Assembly (NCBI GenBank): GCA_041547605.1
Contig: JBFEUB010000109.1
Location: 1-11,933, forward strand
Source of the DNA: C00003060 sp041547605
GTDB lineage: Bacteria > Desulfobacterota > Desulfobacteria > Desulfobacterales > C00003060
Direction: 5' to 3'
DNA length: 11,933 nt
In this document: positions 1-4,210 of the stretch, piece after piece
Numbering within the stretch: the first letter of the stretch is position 1
How the letters are laid out: each line of letters starts with the position of its first letter
Notes under the pieces: model-generated
Database searches by the model: none
What the model was told of the DNA's origin: nothing
The model's input: the letters and a program-made list of their open reading frames with translations, nothing else
Position numbers and translations under genes: made by a program

Positions 1-1082
1 ATCCCGACGTGACAGAAGCCATTAGAAGTGTGCTGGGGCGAGGAACGAGCTTTGGGGCCCCCACAGATCTTGAGATAGAACTGGCCCAGATGGTGATTGA
101 AGCGGTTCCATCGGTGGAGATGGTCCGAATGGTCAACTCTGGCACTGAGGCCACTATGAGCGCCATTCGCCTAGCCCGAGGTGTCACGGGCAGAGATTTG
201 CTTGTTAAGTTTGACGGCTGCTATCATGGCCACGCAGATACGCTCCTGGTAGAAGCGGGTTCTGGGGTGGCGACACTAGGCATTCCCGGTAGCCCCGGGG
301 TCCCTGAGGCGTTCGTTCGAAACACCCTTTCCCTGCCGTACAACGATCTGGAGCAAGTAACCGACGTTGTTTTCAAAATGGGCGACAATATTGCGGCCAT
401 TATCGTTGAACCAGTGGCCGGAAACATGGGGCTTGTTCCTCCCGAGCCGGGATTCCTAGAGACATTGAGGGCGTTGACACAGGACAATGGAATCATCCTT
501 ATATTTGATGAGGTTATGACAGGCTTCCGGGTTGCATATGGTGGCGCTCAGGCCCTGTATGATGTCATGCCAGATCTCACCTGCATGGGTAAAGTCATAG
601 GGGGCGGGCTCCCGGTAGGGGCCTATGGCGGGAAGAAAGACATCATGAAGCAAGTCGCCCCTGAGGGCCCGGTTTACCAGGCCGGAACCCTTTCCGGGAA
701 CCCAGTGGCCATGGCAGCCGGAATCGCAACGTTGAAGCGCTTGCAGCAGTCTGGGTTCTATCAAACTCTGGAAGCCAGGTCAGCCGTGCTGGAGGCAGGC
801 CTTAGAAAGGCTGTTGCGAAGGCTGGGCTACCTGCAGTGACCAACCGGGTTGGGTCTATGATGGGGCTCTTTTTCACCGAAGAGCGTGTTTCAGACTTTG
901 CCGGTGCCCAAAAAAGCGATCTAGCGATGTTTGCAAGATATTTTAGGGGTATGCTGGAACGGGGTATCTACATAGCCCCTTCTCAATATGAGGCGCTATT
1001 TGTCTCAAGTGCCCACAACGAAGGGGACATCCAGGCAACGATCTTGGCAGCAGAAGAGGTTTTTGGCACTTTACAAATTTAG
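1..1082 (+). CDS. hemL: Glutamate-1-semialdehyde 2,1-aminomutase, 5' end cut by the window
   Basis: This PLP enzyme converts glutamate-1-semialdehyde to 5-aminolevulinate in the C5 route to haem, sirohaem and cobalamin. The reading frame is open through the left edge (the first codons read His-Pro-Asp-Val, as in the family motif before the GTSFGAPT segment), so the GTG at position 9 is internal, not the start. About 70 N-terminal residues are missing compared with the usual length of about 430. Visible landmarks, numbered from the codon at position 9: NSGTEATMSAIRLARG (43-58), the aspartate in FDEVMTGFR (166-174) that contacts the PLP pyridine nitrogen, and the Schiff-base lysine in GKVIGGGLPVGAYGG (Lys195, codon at 591). 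The C-terminus is intact, with TAG at 1080-1082. The atp genes follow after 97 bases on the same strand. Assignment over the related acetylornithine or ornithine aminotransferases is supported by the GTSFGAPT and GKVIGGGLPVGAYGG signatures. Confidence 0.97.
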   Translation, partial: PDVTEAIRSVLGRGTSFGAPTDLEIELAQMVIEAVPSVEMVRMVNSGTEATMSAIRLARGVTGRDLLVKFDGCYHGHADTLLVEAGSGVATLGIPGSPGVPEAFVRNTLSLPYNDLEQVTDVVFKMGDNIAAIIVEPVAGNMGLVPPEPGFLETLRALTQDNGIILIFDEVMTGFRVAYGGAQALYDVMPDLTCMGKVIGGGLPVGAYGGKKDIMKQVAPEGPVYQAGTLSGNPVAMAAGIATLKRLQQSGFYQTLEARSAVLEAGLRKAVAKAGLPAVTNRVGSMMGLFFTEERVSDFAGAQKSDLAMFARYFRGMLERGIYIAPSQYEALFVSSAHNEGDIQATILAAEEVFGTLQI

Positions 1083-1125
1083 AGATTGACTTACAGGCGA
1101 TGATATGATAGGTGGCGCTTGATTC

Positions 1126-1164
1126 CCCAGAGGCTGGCTGGCTTGACATAAGCGGGACTCTGGG
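1126..1164 (+). promoter_or_regulatory. Dyad just upstream of atpZ
   Basis: A perfect 7-base inverted repeat, CCCAGAG (1126-1132) and CTCTGGG (1158-1164), encloses a smaller GCTT/AAGC hairpin. There is no T-run after it, so it does not look like an intrinsic terminator for hemL. Its right arm ends 15 bases before the atpZ ATG and adjoins the only purine-rich stretch (GGGAAAG) that could serve as ribosome binding site. It may modulate translation of atpZ or stabilise a processed mRNA end. No convincing sigma-70 promoter was found in the 97-base gap: TTGACT at 1086 and TATGAT at 1104 are only 12 bases apart. Confidence 0.25.
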
Positions 1165-1179
1165 AAAGCGCTCTTTGTC

Positions 1180-1401
1180 ATGAAAGACGACACCAAGAAA
1201 CTGTTCAGGGAGCTGTGGTATTACAGCAGCCTGAGTTTTTCCATTGCCCTCGCCATGCTGATCGGTCTGGGCATTGGCTACTGGCTCGACACACGGGTAT
1301 TTAATACCTCCCCGTGGTTCACCCTCATCTTTCTTGGCCTTGGTGTGATTGCCGGATTTCGAAATATATATCTGGCTATGAAAAGGAGCCGGAAGCTGTA
1401 A
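1180..1401 (+). CDS. atpZ: AtpZ/AtpI-type small membrane protein of the ATP synthase cluster
   Basis: A 73-residue protein with two hydrophobic segments (about 15-36 and 46-66) separated by a short loop, and charged ends (MKDDTKKLFREL at the start, KRSRKL at the end). The glycine-rich first helix (IGLGIGYWLD) and second helix (FLGLGVIAGFRNIY) match the AtpZ family, also called F0F1-ATPase subunit (Ca2+/Mg2+ transporter). In other bacteria AtpZ with AtpI has been linked to Mg2+/Ca2+ handling and to assembly or stability of the c-ring. The first in-frame ATG after the stop at 1144 is the one at 1180. The ribosome binding site is weak (GGGAAAG). AtpI begins 17 bases after the stop. The family call rests on length, hydropathy, motif style and position directly before atpI-atpB-atpE. 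Confidence 0.85.
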   Translation: MKDDTKKLFRELWYYSSLSFSIALAMLIGLGIGYWLDTRVFNTSPWFTLIFLGLGVIAGFRNIYLAMKRSRKL

Positions 1402-1418
1402 GAGGAAGGCTTCAAATT

Positions 1419-1805
1419 GTGCGTATAGAAAAGAGACTGCTTAGATTTATCACACTGACGAACTGGATCATTTTTTGTATAGTTACAATATCCGGCTTTA
1501 TTCTCGCACCAGGGCCTTTTGCGTGGGGAATCCTGGCCGGTGGGCTTATTGTGACCATTAATTTTCAGCTGATGTATCGATCCCTCAGGTCAGCCCTGAC
1601 GCCACCACATCTTGCCGATACAAGGGTGGTTTTAGGTAAATACTATCTTCGTTTCTTGATCAGTGTCGTCATTATATATGTGCTTATAGCGGACCATTAT
1701 GTAAATCCCTTGGGGCTCATTATTGGCCTGTCGGTGGTGGTCACAAGCATCTTCATAGCAACGTTTAATGAAATAAGGAAAATCATCTTTAAGGAGGCGG
1801 CGTGA
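1419..1805 (+). CDS. atpI: ATP synthase subunit I
   Basis: A 128-residue integral membrane protein with four predicted membrane segments (about 10-27, 33-52, 73-90 and 93-112) and a basic N-terminus (MRIEKRLLRF). AtpI proteins assist c-ring assembly and are not part of the finished ATP synthase. The open frame runs back to 1314 inside atpZ, but the GTG at 1419 is the better start: it is preceded by AGAGGAAGG at 1401-1409 with normal spacing, and the upstream residues are soluble-like shadow sequence. The stop at 1803-1805 lies one base before the atpB ATG, so translation of the two is probably coupled. AtpI is poorly conserved, so the call relies on topology and on its place between atpZ and atpB. 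Confidence 0.85.
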   Translation: MRIEKRLLRFITLTNWIIFCIVTISGFILAPGPFAWGILAGGLIVTINFQLMYRSLRSALTPPHLADTRVVLGKYYLRFLISVVIIYVLIADHYVNPLGLIIGLSVVVTSIFIATFNEIRKIIFKEAA

Positions 1806-1806
1806 T

Positions 1807-2496
1807 ATGGAACATCCCATCCTCTTTCTGGTGAAACTGTTCGAGATTATAGGGTTGGCTGATTTTGCTCACCACTATCCCCACGTAATCTACTCGTGGT
1901 TTGTTATGCTCATCCTGATTGTTTTTGGACTTCTTGCCACCAGAGGAATCAGCATGATACCGGCCAAGTGGCAAAATCTTTTCGAGGTTGTCATTGATGG
2001 AATGGAAGATTTCACCGTTGACATTACTGGTGAACATGGCCGCCCCTACTTTCCAATCCTTGCCACTGTGTTTCTTTATATTTTCGTGTGCAATCTCATA
2101 GGCCTAATGCCGGGGTTATTCCCGCCAACTGCCAACCTTAATACGACTCTGTCTATTGCCATCCCTGTGTTTATTATGACCCATGTAATTGGCTTTAAGA
2201 CTCATGGGTTTGCATACATCAAGCAGTTTACAGGACCCATTTGGTGGTTGGCACCTCTTATGATTATACTTGAATCAATTGGTCACCTGGCCCGAGTTAT
2301 GTCGCTCAGCATCCGACTTTTTGGAAACATGATGGGTAAGGAATTGGTCCTGGGGATTCTTTTCATGCTGGCCGGTCTGTTTCTCGCCCCGCTTCCCATG
2401 TTGGTTTTAGGACTTCTTGTGTGCTTTATTCAGGCCTTTGTGTTTTACTTACTTTCTACAATGTACTTTACGCTTGCGTTGGAAGAAGCCCATTAA
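1807..2496 (+). CDS. atpB: ATP synthase F0 subunit a
   Basis: A 229-residue membrane protein forming the stator half-channels beside the c-ring. The family signature SLSIRLFGNMMGKEL is at 166-180 and contains the essential arginine (Arg170, E. coli Arg210) and Glu179 (E. coli Glu219). The last helix carries the conserved glutamine in FIQAFVF (Gln209, E. coli Gln252). The WFVMLILIVFG segment (31-41), the amphipathic KWQNLFEVVIDGMEDF helix (54-69) and the NLIGLMPGLFPPTANLNTT segment (96-114) are also typical. Length is on the short side, as in many bacterial a subunits of this type. AAGGAGG at 1791-1797 gives a strong ribosome binding site for the ATG at 1807. atpE follows after 31 bases. Confidence 0.97.
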   Translation: MEHPILFLVKLFEIIGLADFAHHYPHVIYSWFVMLILIVFGLLATRGISMIPAKWQNLFEVVIDGMEDFTVDITGEHGRPYFPILATVFLYIFVCNLIGLMPGLFPPTANLNTTLSIAIPVFIMTHVIGFKTHGFAYIKQFTGPIWWLAPLMIILESIGHLARVMSLSIRLFGNMMGKELVLGILFMLAGLFLAPLPMLVLGLLVCFIQAFVFYLLSTMYFTLALEEAH

Positions 2497-2527
2497 TAAA
2501 ACTTCAGAGTAAAGGAGGGAAGAGTCT

Positions 2528-2899
2528 ATGTTCAAGAAGCTGTCATTTTCAACGTTGGGGTCTGCATTTTGGCTGTTTGCCTTTTCTACAGTGGCCTATG
2601 CTGCAGGTGACGAGATAGGCATTAGCGCCTTGAAGTACTTCACGGTATCCGTATTTGCTGCCGGCTTTGCTATTGCCATCGCAGCCTTTGGATGCGGTCT
2701 CGGCATGGGCACTGCAGTCAAGAGCGCGGTTGAAGGTATTGCCAGGAATCCAGAGTCTTCAGGTAAGGTGACCGTAACCATGTTGATTGGTTTGGCCTTG
2801 ATCGAAGCGCTGTGTATTTATACCCTGGTTATCGCCTTAATTCTGATTTACGCGCATCCGTACTCTGACCCGATCTCGAAACTATTTGCGGTCCATTAA
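2528..2899 (+). CDS. atpE: ATP synthase F0 subunit c, with signal-peptide-like N-terminus
   Basis: The proteolipid that forms the rotor ring. The protein has 123 residues, against about 75-90 for a standard c subunit. The extra length is mainly an N-terminal stretch resembling a signal peptide: KK at 3-4, a hydrophobic core at about 9-24 and a possible AYA-A cleavage site at 23-26. The hairpin follows: a glycine-rich first helix (AFGCGLGMGTAVKSAVEG, 53-70), the polar loop ARNPE (72-76), and a second helix with the ion-binding carboxylate Glu93 in GLALIEALCIYTLVIALILIY (88-108). Positions that bind Na+ in Ilyobacter-type rings are replaced (Gln32 by Met60, Ser66 by Ala94), which argues for H+ coupling. 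AAGGAGG at 2512-2518 precedes the ATG at 2528. It is the last gene of this cluster; the b, delta, alpha, gamma, beta and epsilon genes are not in the window. Confidence 0.96.
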   Translation: MFKKLSFSTLGSAFWLFAFSTVAYAAGDEIGISALKYFTVSVFAAGFAIAIAAFGCGLGMGTAVKSAVEGIARNPESSGKVTVTMLIGLALIEALCIYTLVIALILIYAHPYSDPISKLFAVH

Positions 2900-2917
2900 T
2901 TGCAGGGAATAAGGAGG

Positions 2918-2969
2918 ACAGGGTTGCAGCTGCCAGTTTATGGTGGTGCAACCCTGTTTTTCTTTCTTA
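2918..2969 (+). terminator. Intrinsic terminator after atpE
   Basis: A perfect 11-base stem, ACAGGGTTGCA (2918-2928) with TGCAACCCTGT (2947-2957), continues after a bulged G (2929) into a 6-pair inner stem (2930-2935 with 2941-2946, two G-U pairs), leaving a 5-base loop. A T-rich tail (2957-2968) follows directly. It lies 18 bases after the atpE stop and ends the F0 transcript. An unusual point is the perfect AAGGAGG at 2911-2917 immediately before the stem; see findings. Confidence 0.9.
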
Positions 2970-3345
2970 CTCTGTTTTAACCCGTTTCTTTCAAAGATTA
3001 CCCCGCAAGACGGAGGGTGCCCTGCGGAAAGCCCTGTTGAATTTCGCGTCGGCGACCTCCGAAAGAAGGTTCAAGAGGACAAGCTAAAACGGACGTTCGG
3101 CCGCAAGGAACTCTACCATTTTTATATTGTTTCCACCCTCTTGCTTCGCAAGGGCAAACAGACTTAAACAATACCACTTCGTGCTTCTTTGTTTTTCGGC
3201 TTTTAGCTTCTCACAAAGCCACCTGCTGCGCATATGCTTATTTAGGCGCTCGGTAACTCGGCAGCAAGACTTCGGCAGCCGCAGGATATGGGCTCGCTTT
3301 GGTGGTTCAAGCAGTTTTATACGTACCCGTTGAAGAATTATACTC
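2970..3345. other. Long intergenic region between atpE and rex, structured, no convincing gene
   Basis: About 375 bases. Two overlapping open frames (2940-3167 and 3127-3333) have no ribosome binding site and no recognisable domain, so they are not called. Notable structure: CCGCA/TGCGG (3003-3007, 3023-3027); a nested hairpin at 3125-3173 (separate entry); GGCTTT/AAAGCC (3198-3203, 3215-3220); and CCTGCTGC (3222-3229) pairing with GCCGCAGG (3278-3285) with one mismatch, enclosing a direct repeat TCGGCAGC (3258-3265, 3272-3279). TTATAC occurs at 3317 and again 21 bases later at 3338; the first could be a -10 element for rex, but no good -35 accompanies it. The region must contain the rex promoter unless rex is reached by read-through. 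A half-match to a Rex operator (TCACAA at 3211) is too weak to call. Confidence 0.5.
3125..3194 (+). repeat. Short interspersed repeat, copy A, with nested hairpin
   Basis: An 8-base perfect outer inverted repeat, TATTGTTT (3125-3132) and AAACAATA (3166-3173), encloses a 7-pair hairpin CTCTTGC/GCAAGGG (3138-3144, 3148-3154, one G-U pair, loop TTC). Words from this block recur in the same order on the opposite strand after uvrA (4136-4210): ATTGTTT, CTTGCTTCGC, ACTTAAAC and a C-rich/T-rich block CTTCTTTGTTT. The distance from CTTGCTTCGC to ACTTAAAC is 22 bases in both. This makes common origin likely although the intervening bases differ. Whether it is a dispersed genomic repeat cannot be decided from one window. 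Confidence 0.5.
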
Positions 3346-4026
3346 GTGAAACCTATAAAGATTCCCTCCGTTGCAATCGCTCGCCTTTCCGTTTACACAA
3401 GGTGTCTTGAACACTTCAACCAAAAGGGCGTAGAGGTTGTCTCCTCGGTTCGCCTGGCTCACGCCTGTGGTATCAATCCGGCGCAGATCCGGAAAGATCT
3501 TGCCTACTTTGGTCAGTTTGGAGTTAGAGGCGTAGGCTATTATGTCAAAGAACTCTTGTTGGAGATAAGAAAGATCCTTGGCCTGGATAAGAAATGGCGT
3601 TTGGGCCTCGTGGGGGTAGGAAATTTAGGCTCGGCCCTCCTAAGACATGCCCAGTTCGTCGACGGGAGTTACACCTTTGTAGCTGCGTTCGACAGAAAGC
3701 CGAAGAGAATAGGCGTCAGAATTGGAGACGTAGAGGTTTCACCTATAGAAGCCATGAATCATCTAGTCAAGACAAAGGGTGTTGAAATCGGCGTCATTGC
3801 CGTAAAGCCGCAATGGGCTCAGAAGGTTGCTGACATGCTAGTCAGAGCTGGCGTTTGCGGCATTCTTAATTTTGCACCTATCCAGCTTCATTGCCCGGCC
3901 CACGTCTCTGTCGAAAACGTAGATTTTAGCCTCAGGTTGGAGGTTCTCTATTATAGGCTCACCCCATCAAGGTCACGACAGCACCGCAGCCGCATAAAAC
4001 CTGGCTCAGTAATTGCTCCCAAATAG
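3346..4026 (+). CDS. rex: Redox-sensing transcriptional repressor Rex
   Basis: A 226-residue NADH/NAD+-responsive repressor. In family members a high NADH/NAD+ ratio releases the dimer from operators, derepressing genes for NADH reoxidation and anaerobic energy metabolism. Residues 1-80 form the winged helix (KIPSVAIARLSVYTRCL; recognition region AQIRKDLAYFGQFGVRGVGY at 46-65). Residues from about 84 form the Rossmann fold with the dinucleotide-binding loop GVGNLGSAL (90-98), and the Rex motif GILNFAP is near 182-188. The C-terminal helix (VENVDFSLRLEVLYYRL) supports domain swapping. A basic tail (SRSRQHRSRIKPG) extends beyond the usual end, about 10-15 residues longer than typical. The start is GTG at 3346, fitted to the family's KIPxxxIxRL opening; there is no good ribosome binding site. 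It stands alone, convergent with uvrA. Confidence 0.96.
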   Translation: MKPIKIPSVAIARLSVYTRCLEHFNQKGVEVVSSVRLAHACGINPAQIRKDLAYFGQFGVRGVGYYVKELLLEIRKILGLDKKWRLGLVGVGNLGSALLRHAQFVDGSYTFVAAFDRKPKRIGVRIGDVEVSPIEAMNHLVKTKGVEIGVIAVKPQWAQKVADMLVRAGVCGILNFAPIQLHCPAHVSVENVDFSLRLEVLYYRLTPSRSRQHRSRIKPGSVIAPK

Positions 4027-4135
4027 CCCGGTGCGCGCATTCCTTAGATTGGAATCCCTTGCCCTTCTGAGCCTCTCCCCATATTTCTTTACAGTCCTGA
4101 TGCGTCGGAACTTTTCGGGACTCCAGGGAATCTTC

Positions 4136-4210
4136 AAATAAAGAGGAACGTCAGCTCCCGCGTTTAAGTTGGGGACCCTGCGCGAAGCAAGGGGTTTGTC
4201 TTCAAACAAT
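4136..4210 (-). repeat. Short interspersed repeat, copy B, at the end of uvrA
   Basis: Read on the minus strand, ATTGTTT begins at the last base of the uvrA stop codon (4210), followed by CTTGCTTCGC (4191-4182), ACTTAAAC (4169-4162) and CCTCTTTATTT (4146-4136). This is the same word order as copy A before rex, with a 5-base and a 1-base length difference between blocks. Local pairing includes GTTTG/CAAAC and CCCT/AGGG, but there is no T-run, so it is not a standard intrinsic terminator. The rest of the rex-uvrA gap (4027-4135) holds only a small ATTCC/GGAAT hairpin (4039-4055) and nothing else recognisable. Confidence 0.45.

Noticed and set aside
1314..1418. Longer AtpI starting inside atpZ at 1314
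   Set aside because: The upstream residues are an out-of-frame reading of atpZ, and GTG 1419 has a proper ribosome binding site.
3199..3216. Possible Rex operator before rex
   Set aside because: Only one half (CTCACAA) resembles the TTGTGAA-N4-TTCACAA consensus; the other half does not match.
3150..3285. Resemblance to a cyclic-di-GMP (GEMM) riboswitch: GGGCAAAC, CAAAGCCAC and CGGTAACTCGGC
   Set aside because: The first two words are about 60 bases apart instead of about 15-25, and the expected P1 stems and tetraloop-receptor arrangement could not be built.
2940..3333. Two overlapping plus-strand open frames (75 and 68 codons) between atpE and rex
   Set aside because: No ribosome binding site, start within the atpE terminator or in a hairpin, no recognisable domain, and they overlap strong dyads.
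4006..4209. A 67-codon minus-strand open frame between uvrA and rex
   Set aside because: It begins in repeat copy B immediately after the uvrA stop, has no ribosome binding site and runs antisense into the end of rex. Basic composition looks like translated repeat sequence.
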